Source of the DNA: Porodaedalea pini | Taxonomy: Eukaryota; Basidiomycota; Agaricomycetes; Hymenochaetales; Hymenochaetaceae | Direction: 5' to 3' | NCBI GenBank assembly: GCA_002794775.1 | Contig: NBAY01000020.1 | Location: forward strand, 496,001 to 560,000 | DNA length: 64,000 nucleotides | Part shown: positions 45,540 through 57,806 of the stretch, piece after piece | How the letters are laid out: each line of letters begins with the position of its first letter | How positions within the stretch are numbered: position 1 is the stretch's first letter | The notes under the pieces: generated by a model | Told to the model about the DNA's origin: nothing | The model's database searches: none | What the model saw: the letters and a program-made list of their open reading frames with translations, nothing else | Position numbers and translations under genes: made by a program

Positions 45540-46373
45540 GGAAAAGAGTGGGGAAAACAGGTGGATAAGCTTGGGAGCTTACCTTTGAAGGTGTTGATTG
45601 GACTGAGACGAATGGCAGCCCTCTCCTCGCCGACGACGCTCACGATCTTCTTGATGGACTCGAGCACAAAGCGCGAACGGTTTTCGATGCTTCCACCCCA
45701 CTGATCTGTGCGCTTGTTGCACGTGTCTTGCAAGAATTGATCAACGAGGTAGCCGTGTGCGCCGTGGATTTCGATCGTCGAATCCTGCACGGTGCACCGC
45801 GTTATGTGCAGCTTGGCCCAAAGACTCTATATACTCGAGAATCTCATCATGCGTGAGCGGAAGAGGGGGAGGGGCATCCTGGCGATCGGGAAACGGGACG
45901 TCAGAAGAGGATACATATGGATACGGCCCTCCTGGATTCTTAGGAGAATCGGGTAATGCAATATTAGCAGGATCAGCTGTACGTCCGAGTTGCCAGAGCT
46001 GCACGAAGATATACGATCCCTGCGCGTGGACAGCATCGGTCACCTGAAGAAGAAAATATCAGGTTAAAACACGTCATGCATGAAGACTCTAGCTTTACGT
46101 GCATACCTTTCTTCCAAGCCTTGACCTGCGCGTCGCTCCATATACCCGGCACATTATTGAAACCGCCCGCCTTCGCAGCGATAAACGCTGTTTCCGAGAT
46201 GAGAAGAGAGCCTGCGACACGCGCACGCCGCGCATAGTAATCCGCCATGATATCCGTCGGGACGTGAGCCTCGTCCGCACGCTAGCGCGTGAGCGGCGCG
46301 AGCACGACGCGGTGTGCGAGCTGGAGGCTCCCTATGCGGATGGGTTGGAAGAGTTTCGCGCCCAATCGCGGCA
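45540..46373 (-). pseudogene. Old yellow enzyme relic, closest to intact copy B, exons 3-4 lost
   Basis: Begins [20 protein letters not shown] at 46373. A TAG replaces the Phe codon of LTRF near 46283. Exon 2 (VTDAVHAQGSYIFVQLWQLG) is nearly identical to copy B until a deletion at FDGVEIHG near 45770. [14 protein letters not shown] follows in another frame. Intron 2 has a normal GT donor (near 45583), then at about 45516 the sequence jumps to spacer. Exons 3 and 4 are deleted. Confidence 0.9.
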
Positions 46374-46750
46374 TCTGAAATGAAGAGGTGAGATAAAAGG
46401 TAAGGTAATGTAAAGAATTATGCCTTTTCGCCACGGCGCTCGCCTTCAACTATCGAATCACTCTACCATCTACAGCTCTAGATCTTACTCATCTTTCCTT
46501 CCCGGCTGACAAAACATATGAAAACAGAGCACGCAAGCAATCGGAGAACTTCCAGACGCAAAAAATATAACTTGATAAAGCAGAGAGGCTGGAGTGAAGC
46601 TGTGGAGAGTGATCCAGCTCTGCTGACATAACTTTCAACGAGGCAGATGACAAAGAACAATGACTGCACTGCACAAGATGACTCATCAAGTTCATTCGGG
46701 TATAAGACTACCCGAATTACCGGAGACTTTGTACTTATCGTCAAGACCAG
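46374..46750. other. Upstream region of the OYE relic, duplicated at 43834-44110
   Basis: Words such as GCTGACAAAACATATGA and ACAGAGCACGCAAGCAATC occur in both upstream regions, at matching distance from the OYE start codons. This is the shared promoter side of a duplicated unit. Confidence 0.75.
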
Positions 46751-46759
46751 CTGAAGTCC

Positions 46760-47640
46760 CGGCTTCGCCGGGACTTCGCTTCAAACGCAATGCTTAGATC
46801 CATCCTGGCTTCGCCAGGACTTGTTTTTTAAATGCAATGCTTAGATCCATCCTGGCTTTGCCAGGACTTGTTTTTTTAAACACAATGCTTAGATCCATTC
46901 TGGCTTTTGCCAAGACTTGTTTTTTTGAACACAATGCTTAGATCCATCCTGGCTTCACCAAGACTTGTTTTTTCAAACACAATGCTTAGATCCTGTTAGG
47001 ATCCCAAGTGCGCATTCTCCTTTTTCCCTTCTTTCATTGTCTCCACCCTCTCCAACATCCCTTCCCTCCCTACCCTCACCAGACTACGTCCAATGTCGCT
47101 CTTTCCACTGACGTCACCCACTTATCGATTGTGTGACCCTTGCACACAGTCGTGGGTGACGTCGTCCGCTCATTAGTAAAAACATTCCATGACATTCCAT
47201 GACATTCCACTTCCCAGGAACGTCATCCTCTTTATAGTAGTTAGGTCTCACAAGCGCTGCGTATATAGGTAGCTCGTTCACCTGTATTGTCCCTTACCCC
47301 AGCATTCTTGGAATCTACTACTGCTTGCTCTTGACAATGTCGTCCACGATGCTCATGTGTTTGACTCCTCCCCTCTTCGCTCTTGTGTCTGTGGGCGTGG
47401 CGGTCACCTGAACGGCGCCCGCTGTCATTCTCCCACGTCGCTCAACCTCTACCTATGTTGTATGTAGGTAAGATGGTTAAGTGATTGTTGAGTACGTGGT
47501 TGTACTCTAACAGATCCATCCTGGCTTTGCCAGGACTTGTTTTTTAAATGCAATGCTTAGATCTGTCCTGGCTTCGCCAGGACTTGGGTTTAAACACAGT
47601 GCTCATATCTATTCTGGCTTTGTCTGAGTTCTACAGACAA
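46760..47640. repeat. 47-49-bp tandem repeat with hairpin core
   Basis: GCTTAGATC recurs at 46792, 46839, 46887, 46936 and 46984, and again at 47555 beyond the inserted LTR. Each unit carries the perfect hairpin TCCTGGCTTCGCCAGGA or a variant and an oligo-T tract. A remnant of one unit lies at about 44065-44125. Confidence 0.92.
46994..47512. mobile_element. Solo LTR (519 bp)
   Basis: The insertion begins TGTTAGGATCC and ends ACTCTAACA, so it has TG...CA ends in a short inverted repeat TGTTAG/CTAACA. GATCC stands on both sides (46989-46993 and 47513-47517), a 5-base target duplication cut from a unit of the hairpin satellite. No internal coding region remains. It shares no obvious sequence with the 413-base LTR of the gypsy element at 19-25 kb. 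Confidence 0.9.
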
Positions 47641-47759
47641 TATACAGGTGGGTGTAAGTGATGGCTGAGTCATGTGCAAGCTTTATGCAGCAACTCCCAG
47701 CTAAACTGGTGCACATGACTTAGCCTTCACTTACACCCACCTGTATTATCTTAGTCTGT
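47633..47759. mobile_element. Small hairpin (MITE-like) element
   Basis: The arm ACAGACAATATACAGGTGGG is the near complement of the end at 47759. The match runs for about 50 bases on each side (GTGTAAGTGATGGCT...), with a loop of about 25 bases. There is no clear target duplication. Confidence 0.75.
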
Positions 47760-48268
47760 CTGGAAGAAACTTGAATTTTATTGTGAAATTCTAATTACAC
47801 TAAAGCCCCACTAAATACAATATTAGTTGTCACATTATGTCAGTTGCCCATGTGTAAGGACAGGTGTAGTAAGCTTATTACTAATATGTACAATCTCTTC
47901 TTTTGTTCCTGCATATTTCTGCTTAACTTGCAACTTCTACAGTTATAGACAGCTATATTGTAGATCTCTCTTCCTCAATGTTTTCTGGAATGATGCTCAG
48001 TGCTGTAGGATGAGGATCATGTAGGAGTTCAATGCTTAAACAAAGATTCCCCTTGCTGACTTTTTCTCTGGAGGCTCTGACTTACTCACTCAGAGTACTG
48101 CTTTCAATCTTACATTGTACTTCACTGCAATCTTCAGTCTGGCTGCAAGTTATGCTCCTATGTTCTCAGTTTTATGTATCATCTTATTTTTCCTTGGGAC
48201 ATCCATTGGAGTGAGTCCTAATATAACATAAAGGTCCTGTACTGTCTTATATATGCAAACTATTTTTT

Positions 48269-48545
48269 CATCATCAAGAAAGCTCAAATTAGTTGATGTG
48301 ATGTGGCAATTTATACACCAATACTTATGAAGAAGATGGCATATTAAATTTCTAATTAGATTTAAATTTTTAATGATTTTTCCGATTTTGTTTGATAGCA
48401 AAGTAAGCAATATATTCATGCATCATCAGGAAAGCTCAAATTAGTTGATGTGATGTGGCAATTTATGCACCAATACTCATGGGAAAGATGGCACATTAAA
48501 TTTCTAATTAGATTTAATTTTTTAATGATTTTTCCGATTTTGTTC
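48269..48545. repeat. Direct duplication of about 130 bp, period 152
   Basis: CATCATCA-GAAAGCTCAAATT at 48269 recurs at 48421, followed by the same AT-rich sequence to GATTTTTCCGATTTTGTT. A few substitutions separate the copies. Confidence 0.9.
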
Positions 48546-48582
48546 AAGTGAGAAATGGGTTGTTTGAGCTCAAAGTGTTGTG

Positions 48583-48835
48583 TGTATGCTGCCGCTTTGA
48601 GTGATCTGCAGAGTTGCCGGTTTGAGCGATTTGCAGAGTTGCCGGTTTGAGTGATTTGTGAGATGCCACTTTGAGGGTGTTTTGTAATCTGCAGCTGTAG
48701 TTGCCGCTTTGGGGAGGGGGTGCAGGTGCAAAAGCGGCGGAGAGAAGGCTGATTAATAGTGACTAATAGTGACTAATTCTGACAAATTTTAGTCAGAATT
48801 TGTCAGAATTTGTCAGAATTTGTCATTTCTGATGG
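48583..48835. repeat. Short tandem repeats (GAGTTGCCGGTTTGAG and CAGAATTTGT families)
   Basis: About four degenerate units of roughly 30 bases (GTTGCCG-TTTGAG-GAT) are followed by TAGTGACTAA words and three to four copies of the 10-base CAGAATTTGT. Confidence 0.85.
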
Positions 48836-48839
48836 TGGC

Positions 48840-50048
48840 TGTGGGCAAAAGGGCCTTCGTCGGTTCAATATTAAGATAAGATCTGAACTCGGACTTGACG
48901 CAGGTCGTTAAATCCGTATATAAACTGAACGAGTTTTGGTTTTATTTGCTGCATTGTTGTGCCATTCTCACTAGCCGCGGAATCTATGATGCCGTACCAT
49001 TCCTGAAGATCGTTAAAGAGCACCTGCTGAATATCACCAAGTGAATAAACTTACCGTTCATCAATGATCACTCGACATAATTTTTGGACCTGCTTGATCA
49101 CTCTTTACGTTCTCCTGACACTCAATACTCGCAGCTTGGGGTTGCTAATGACGACCTGGCCAGCTTCGATAGACAACTTTACGACGTCGACGACGATTTT
49201 TCCGGGTTCGCTTGGCAGACGGTCCCTCAGCCAGTAGCAAATATGATACGCTTTCTCAACGAGTTCCCTTCCACCAGAATCACCAGATTAGCTGCATTAG
49301 CGTTATTACTGCATTGTAGACACTAGTACTTGCTTTTTTTGTATACTTGTTTTTGTTGCATATACACCTGTTATACCATAGCCACAAGGAAAGGAATGGC
49401 TTCAAATGCAGAAGTGCTTGTCAAAGGATACTAGGCGCAAGTTAAAGTGAAGCAGTGGCTCAGATGTAGTGCTGAGAGCTCTAGACTACTGAAGGCTCTT
49501 GCGTCAGATGAAAACGATCGGGCCCAAGTCTCCAAGACAAATAAGGTGCCTTATAACCAATCTTTGTGTATCGCTTGTATTGGGACTCGACGGAGTTCGC
49601 GTGCATTGTAAGTAGTAACTAACAGAGACATTCTTGATAGATTCAAGAGATATATGTGGGCATTCAGAGAAGTTACAACGCGACTTGCAAAACGAATCTT
49701 GAGTTTATATTATATTATGTAATTATCAATTACGTAGCTTCCACCAAATCGAGAATGGCCTGTTCATTGAACCTCCGCGTCTTCGAACGCGTTTCTCTCC
49801 TACACGACGTGTGTTCACCTCTTCAAAGGAGTTGAAGGCCTTGCGGTCCTGTTCGCACCATACCTCTCCTTCGAGGGCATTGGACGCGCGTGTTGTGCGC
49901 AACAACTTACTCGATAACTTGCGACGGGCCCCTATCATCATCAAGGCTTTGTACGATTTCTGGACTGGTATTGCAACACAATCTCGTATCGGCATTTGTC
50001 TAGAGGGGCGTTCGGAACTAGAACTAAAAGGTATCAAGCGAGGGCAGC
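48840..50048. other. Intergenic region upstream of the myosin gene
   Basis: An open frame of 80 codons at 49084-49326 has no recognised motif. 49375-49585 matches 41060-41265. The last 300 bases before 50049 should hold the promoter and leader of the myosin gene. No TATA box stands out. Confidence 0.45.
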
Positions 50049-53000
50049 ATGTCTGCCCCACGTCTATCGCAAGGGGCGGAGACGGCGCGTATAGCCGCCG
50101 CGCAGGCCGAGTTCAACGAGAAGAAATGGGTGTGGGTTCCCGACGACAAGGAAGGCTATCTGGCGGGATGGGTCATCCGGGAGGAGGGAGACGATGGGGA
50201 GGTGGTCATGGCGGCTGGAGGAGAGGTGAGCTCGCTGTGATTATTGCTTGGCGCATATGCTGACATCCAGTGTAGACGCGTCGCGTACCCTTGTATGCTT
50301 TGTCGAAGATGAACCCGCCGAAATTCGACAGAGTGGATGATATTGCGGACTTGACCTTCCTGAATGAAGCCAGCGTCGTCCATAATCTGCGCCTCCGATA
50401 CGGTTCTGGAGCTATCTACGTGAGATTGCGCGGACTTGTACTCTACAGCAAAATGCTTGTACTAACATGCTCCGTAGACTTATTCCTCACTCTTCTTAGT
50501 TGCCATCAATCCTTACCAGAATCTTCCGCTATACAGCGATGCCATTATCCAGCAGTACCGTAACAAGCGGCGGGACGAGAACCCACCACATATCTTCGCC
50601 GTCGCCGAGCGCGCGTGGATCAACATGGGCGAGGAGCGCGAGAACCAGAGTATCTTGATCACTGGTGAGTCTGGTGCAGGTAAGACGGAGAACACGAAGA
50701 AGGTCATTCAGTACCTCGCTGCGATCGCCTCCGACGTGCATTCGTCACATACTCGCTCGCCATCCATCGCGTCCGCGTCGAGCTCGTTCAACTCAGGGCT
50801 CCCACGTTCGCAGAGCATAAACCGCAAGACCATCGGCGGGGCTTCACAGCTTCCTCTTACCGCAAAGGGTCGTCTTGGATTGCTCGAGCGTCAGATACTG
50901 CAGGCCAACCCTATTCTCGAGGCTTTCGGTAATGCTCAGACGCAAAGGAACAACAATTCGAGTCGTTTCGGCAAGTTCATTCGCATCAGCTTTGCACCGG
51001 ACGGGAGCATCGCTGGTGCAAATGTCGACTGGTATCTGCTGGAGAAGAGTCGAGTGGTCGTGAGAAGTGAGGCGGAGAGGAGCTTCCACGTGTTCTATCA
51101 GCTTATGGAGGCTGATGCCGAGCTCAAGAGTGAGTGCGGACCTTTCGCTATCGAATGTTTCCTTACGTTCACATAGAGCAACTGCTATTGGAGGGTCGTG
51201 TCGAGGACTATGAGTATCTGAACAAGAGTCGGCGCGAAGTTGATGGCGTAGACGACCGGGAGGAATGGAAGCAGCTCAAGGTCAGTTATTCTGTGATGCC
51301 AGCAAGGTCAACTCTTCACTCAAATATCTCAGCACGCAATGGAAGTCGTTGGTCTTACTGCAGCAGAGGAATTCGATATCTTCCGCATCGTTGCTGCTAT
51401 TCTGCATATCGGGAACATCACTATTACGGCTACCCGTGCGGACGACGCGCTAATGCCCGACCCCTCGCAGGCCGAACGCGTCTGCCATCTCTTAGGCATG
51501 CCTGTTGGTGAGTTTACGAAAGCAGTCTTGCGCCCGCGCGTGCTGGCAGGACGTGAGTGGGTCACGCAAGCCCGCACGCGGCAACAGGCGCTGGACGAGC
51601 TTTCCGCGCTTTGCAAGACACTCTACGAGAAGAGCTTTGGCGCGCTCGTTGATCGCATCAACCGAGCGCTTGACCGACCTTCATCCAAATCGACGTTCAT
51701 CGGTGTGCTCGACATTGCAGGGTTCGAGATCTTCGAAACAAATGCGTACGAGCAGCTGCTCATCAATTACACGAATGAGCGTCTGCAACAGTTCTTCAAT
51801 CACCACATGTTCGAGCTCGAGCAGGAGGAATACGCGCGTGAGAGCATCGAGTGGGAGTATCATGACTTCGGGCTTGACTCACAGCCGACAATCGAGCTCA
51901 TCGAGGCTAGTGGCAATTCTATTGGCATCTTAAGCTGCTTAGACGAGGAGTGCATCATGCCGAAGGCGACAGATGCGACATTTACGCAGAAGTTGCATCA
52001 TCTATGGAGTGGAGATGCGCAGTACAGCGAGAGGCCTCATCCCGGCAGAGAGAAATATACCCCTGCACGGTTCGAGCAAGGGTTCATCGTCAAGCACTAC
52101 GCTGGTGACGTTGAATATCGTACGGAGGGATGGTTGGAGAAAAACAAGGATCCGTTGAACGACAACTTGACGCGGATCCTAGCTGCGTCGGACGAACGCT
52201 ACGTCGCAGGTCTCTTCTCGGACTATGCTGAAGCTCTGCCTGCAGGCGGCTCAATTGCGAGTGGGTTCGGCGGGACGGTCGGAAAGAAACGTACTGTCAA
52301 GAAGGGCGCGTTCCGCACCGTTGCTCAGCGCCATAAGGAACAACTCGCCAGTCTGATGAACCAGCTGAAGGCAACACAACCGCACTTTGTGCGTTGCATC
52401 GTGCCGAATGGTAACAAGAAGGCCGGCCGGGTCGACGTTCCCCTCGTACTGGACCAACTGCGTTGCAATGGTGTTCTGGAAGGCATTCGTATAGCACGAC
52501 TTGGATACCCTAATCGTCTCCCTTTTGTCGAGTTCCGACAACGCTACGAGGTGCTGACGCCTGGAATTATCCCTCGCGGATACATGGACGGGCGGAAGGC
52601 GTGCTTACGTATGGTCGATGCGCTCGAACTCGACAAGTCGACCTATCGCATTGGTACATCCAAGCTCTTCTTCAAGGCGGGCATTCTTGCGGAGCTGGAG
52701 GAACGACGAGATGCTTTGCTCTTTGATATTTTTTCGAGATTGCAAGCTAGCGCGCGCATGTGGACGGCGCGTCGGCAAATGAAAAAAATCTTGAATCGCG
52801 CGATCGCTATCCGGACCATCCAGCGGAATGCTCGTGTTTACGGCGAGCTCAGGGAGTGGCCGTGGTGGCAGCTTTATACCAAGGTACGTCTATCTTCCTC
52901 TCCCTCGTGCGGTGCTAAATGCTGATCATCAATGCTTAGGTTCGACCATTACTCACAGCAACCCGAAACGACGAAGAGTTGCGGAGGAAGGAAGCCGAGC

Positions 53001-56000
53001 TTGCGCTTGTCAAAGAGAGGGCTGAGCGTGACCTTCGTGAGAAAGAAGCCTTGGAAAGCCTCAAGATGAAGCTTGAGGCGGACAAACAAAAGATTGAGGA
53101 TGACCTTGAGGCTGAACGTTCCGTGGGACTTGAGAAGGATGCTCAACTCAAACGAAGCTCAGAGCGCATAACGGAGCTCGAGGAGGATGTTGCGGCTCTT
53201 CAGACCGATCTGGACACCCTAGATTCGCAGCTCGACAGGGTAATGGTAAACCACAAGGCTACCGAGGAGAAGTACGAGGCTCTTCGCGAGGCGTTCGATG
53301 AGGCCGCCAACCATCTCGTCCGTTTCGAGGAAGGACAGAAGGAGTGGAAGATTAGGGAAGAAGAGCTTTCGCAGAGCTTGACGATCGCCGAGGGAAAGAT
53401 GGAAACATTGCAAGCTGAACGCGACGAGCTGCGCAGGGCATCCGATGACACAAAGCGGCAATTGACGGAGCGAGAAGAAGACCTCGTCCGTGCTCGCGAG
53501 CGCCTAGAAGTGACGGTTGCTGACCTTGAAGCTAAACTTGCCTCCGAGGTCCGGAATCGGTGAGTGAACCCATAGCTCAGATTTCCCCCAAGATGCTGAT
53601 GGTGGGCGTAGTGATCTCGGGAAAGCGCGATCAGATACATTTGAGCACGAAGCACGACAAGCGCAGGAGCAGCTTGCGGAGATGGCCCGCACAGCAAATC
53701 AATACGACGCTTTGATTACGAAGAAGGAAGCCGAGATCGCGTGTCTCGCGGCCGACCTGGAAACCCTATCAGAGGAAAAGGATGAGGCACTGAAGCAGAT
53801 CACCCAACTTCAGGGTCAAGCCCAGACAGCGAAGTCTCAACTTGACGCTCAAAGAGGTGAAAATATCCGAAGCACAGAGATGCAGGCTCGATTGCAGAAG
53901 GAGATGGACGAGCTTCGCACTTTGATGCAGGCAAAAACCTCGGAGGAGACCCGGCGCAAGGAAGTTGAGAAGAGCAAGGAAAAGGAGCTCCTAGACTTGC
54001 GCAGTCAGCTCTCTAGGCTTCAACGAGAGCTCTCGGAATCCCACAAAGTCTCGATCGAAAGTCAAAATCGTCAGAAGGTCGACCTGGAGACTGCTTTGCG
54101 GGAGAACACCTCTCTCCAGCGGGAGTATCAACAGCTTGTGGAAAGCGAACATGCTATCCAAATTCGGCAGAAGGAGGTCGATGCCGCTTTGTCTGATGTG
54201 GACCGCGCGAAGCGCATGTTAGAATCAGAACTGCAGGCTGCGAAATCACGTCAGACCGATGTCGAAGGTCAATACGCTGAGGCAATCAAAGCAAAGGAGG
54301 TGCGATCAACCGATTGCGTTCGATCTAGATTTATATTGATGTATCGTTCATTCTTAGATGCTTGAGCGCCAATTGACCAGCGCGCAGGCCAAAGTTGAGG
54401 ACTACGAGGAGGCAGTGATCCAACTTGAACGGGAGAAGAGTAACTGGGTCCGACAGATGGAGCATACGCGTCAGCAGCTCGATGACGAGAAGTCGAAACG
54501 GCAGCAACTAGAGAAGCATACATCGACGCAGAAAGCCGAGATCATCAGGCTTAAGGATCGAAACGTCAAGCTCGACCGTGAGCTGAACAAAGCTCTCGAC
54601 AATCTTAAGGCTCGGGAATGGGAGGTTAGGCAACTTGAATCTCGGCAGGACAAAACGATCGTTGAGCACGTCCACGTCCTTGAGGAGGCGAAGCGTGTCA
54701 CCGATCGACAGCTGGCTGAGGCGCAAGCGGAGCTACAAAAGAATGTTTCGTATATTCGATCTCTCGAGAAGTCGAAGGCTCGGCTCGCTAGTGAAGCAGA
54801 AGATTTTTCTCGCGCTGCAGAGCAGGAGACTCGTTCCCGGGACAAGGAGGCACGAGCCAATGAAGAGAAGGCTAGTCGGGCAATGGCTGAAGCCTTTGAT
54901 GCGAAACGCGCCAAGGAAGCAGCCGAGATCCAAGCTCGCCGTAGTCAAACTGAGCTTCAGAGCGCCAAGGATCAGGTATCTTTCCTTGAACAACAGCTGG
55001 CAATGGTGCAAAAGTCCAAGAGCACCCTAGAGTCAGAGCTCTCAGCCCTCGCAGATGAGACCGAGACGCCCAACTCGATGGCTAAGGTTCGACGCGATTA
55101 TGAGTCTAGGATCGCTCAGCTTCAAAACGAGCTCGAGGAGTCAGAAGCTGCCCAGTCTACTGCAAACCGTATCAAGGATCTTGTGGAACGTCAGCACGCA
55201 GAGATCCGCAAACTGGTTTTTCAAGGTGGTCCCCAAGATGATGCATTCCGTTCTCGTCTTCTACAGGAACTTCAACAAACAGAGAAGAGTCTGTACAAGG
55301 AGTTAAACAACCGTTCGCAGCAATTCCGTGATGTGGGTAGTTCGGGATCACGTTCAGTCACCAGCACGCCTACGAAGTCCACCAATAAGCCTCTCAATGG
55401 TGTCATCCGCGGGACAAAGGAACTTCCTGATCCTCCGAAGACTCCCGATCGTCAAGTTGATCGTCTGAAGCAGCAAGTACAAGTGCTGGAGCTTCAAATG
55501 GCCGCTAGCGAAAGAGTCCGGCGTCATCTTGAGGCGTCCCTGAGAGACATGACCGCTGAACTTGAGACTCTTGATGGCTCAAAGCATTCTCTTCAGTCGT
55601 ACAAAGCACATATGGCGAAGGAGAACGCTAGACTTAGCGAGCTGCTGAATGACGAGGCTCAAGCGCGTCGCGCGAGTGAGGCAAACCACTTGGATGGTCT
55701 TCAAAGTATGTGGGATAAATTCCAGAGTACCATTTCTGAGGAGCGTGAGAGCTATAATCGCTTAGAAGAGTCTCGTCGTGCATTGGTAGGTTACATGGAC
55801 TACTTTCCGTATAGATTGTTTCTCACTTGCTTTATCGTAGCTTGTCCAGCAGCGCAATACTCAGACGGAGTTGGAAGCACAGCGACGCCAGAACCAGGAA
55901 CTTACTCAGGCGAAGATGAAGCTGCAGGCTGAGCTTACGAATCTTCAGGACAAGGTGGAGCGCGAGAAGTTGGCGAAGAGTGAAGAGACCAGTGAGTGCG

Positions 56001-57806
56001 CTACATTCTGCCGGTGACCATCATATTCACGTAATTTATAGATGCGAAGCGCAAGCTTCAGAGCGAATTGCAAGATGTGAAGGTTTCTTCAGCTGCGTCG
56101 GCCGCCAAGCACTCTGAATTGGCTGAAGCTGTCAAAGCGTACCGTGCGAAGGCAGAGAGCTACCTTACGCGTCTGGAGCAGAATGAAATAGAGAGAGCTA
56201 AGGCCGCGAATGGCGAGGCATTCGGTAAGTTCTCTCTTCCTCGCTTTACCGAAACTTGTCGCTAATACTTCCCAGCTCACAAAGCCCTTGAAGACTTGGA
56301 GAAGGCGCACGCACAGGCCCTCAAGGAACGTAAAGCAGCCGAGGATCGTGCTGCCAAGTCAGAGCAGAGCCTTCGCGACCTCTCTGCCAGGCTTGAGCAC
56401 GGTGATCGCCAGTCTTCAGATCTTGAGACAGGTCGACACCGCCTCGAAGAAGAGCTTCAAGAAGAACGAAACCGCCACGTGTCTGATCTTGCTGAACGCG
56501 ATTTCGCAATGAGCCAGACGCAGATAACTTATCAAAGTGAGTGGTCTCCGCGTCGGCCGGCGTAACTCGAAACTGATTATGATCTGGGACTAGCCAAACT
56601 TGCAGAGCTTAGTGATGGTGGGTGGTCTTGATAGATCAAATTGAGCGGTGCTTATTCAAAATTCCTTTAGAGCTTCAATCTCAGCGTGACAGTATGAGTA
56701 GATTGCGCGAAGAGAACCGCAAGCTGCGCAGCGATTACGACGAGCTACAGCTACAGTACGACGACGAGGTTTATAGTGGTGGGGCGTGGAAGAATGAGAA
56801 GGAGCGGTTGGAAACAAAAATCGCCGACCTAACCAATGCTTACGAGTCCTCGACTGCAGCCCGAACTGAACAGCAGTCACAGATTGTGGCATTACACTCG
56901 CAGGTTCGAGAACTTCGGGGCGTGCTTGAAGACGCAGAGGCAGAGCGCGTCATGTTGCAGAAGGCGCGGCGGGCGCTTCAGTCCCAGCTCGACGGGATAA
57001 AACTGGATCACATTGATCCAGATAAAATGTCAGCTGAATCTAAGCTTCAGGATCTTCAGCTCAAGAAACAAGATCTGGAGCGCGCTCTGGAGGAGCATCA
57101 GGACCGCGTGATGATGGCCGAGGAGCGTATGAAGAAGGCGGAGGTTCACTCTCAGGAGTGCCAAATCGAGCTTGGAGAAATCCGAGTTGAGAACTCTGAG
57201 CTTGACCGCAAGAACGTGCGTCCTTTATTATTATTGTTGCCTTGCCATACGCCATCATTTAAATAACGTCCGTTCGCAGGCCAATTTGGAGAAGCAGGTC
57301 AAGGAACTTAACGTCCGCATCGTGGACCTAGAGACGAAGGCTTACGCGAATGCGTCGAGGCTAAAGGGCGAGGCTCTTCGGCAAACTCGGACGGGAGATA
57401 GGCTCGCATCTCGGGCTGGGAGCACGCCTGCGGAGAGCGAGCGAACGCGGTCTCGTCTGGAGGAAGAGATTAAATCGTATGAAATGAAGATCGCAGCTAT
57501 GCGAGAGGATATGGCTGTACTTGTAAGTGTTCGTTTTCAATCTATGGTCTCCTTCCCTAAACCTTCGCCATTTAGTCGACTAAGGAAGGAAATCTGCAAA
57601 TAGCGAAACGCAAGGCTGAGCGGGAAGCCGGCGACTACAAGCAGCGAGTGCTGAGGTAGGTTGTGTTTGTCCTCCAGCGTTGATTGAGATCTGACAAATT
57701 GCACCCGAAGTTTGGAACGTGAGGTAGAACGACTGAGGAGTCGTCTAGAACGTCCTTCATCTGTATTACAATCACCTGCAGGCTCTCCTCGAAAGTTTGG
57801 ATCATG
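50049..57806 (+). CDS. Class II myosin heavy chain
   Basis: Conventional myosin that drives the cytokinetic actin ring and septation in fungi. The gene has about fifteen short introns and encodes roughly 2,250 residues, similar to other fungal myosin II chains. From ATG 50049: an SH3-like N-terminus ([17 protein letters not shown]), motor domain with P-loop [13 protein letters not shown] (about 50666), switch [12 protein letters not shown], switch [12 protein letters not shown], relay region [16 protein letters not shown], actin-binding and SH1 region [11 protein letters not shown] and [21 protein letters not shown], then a converter ending [15 protein letters not shown]. One or two IQ-like segments follow. 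From 52940 to 57806 the protein is a coiled coil, rich in Glu, Lys, Arg, Leu and Gln, and ends [16 protein letters not shown] Ser-rich insert follows [11 protein letters not shown] in the motor. Splice junctions checked keep frame and I see no damage. Confidence 0.95.

Noticed and set aside
46741..47005. Hairpin repeats as a CRISPR array
   Set aside because: The genome is eukaryotic, and the units are contiguous tandem repeats with no variable spacers or cas genes.
49811..50263. Alternative gene overlapping the myosin start
   Set aside because: It reads another frame through the conserved myosin N-terminus. The myosin frame has clear family motifs.
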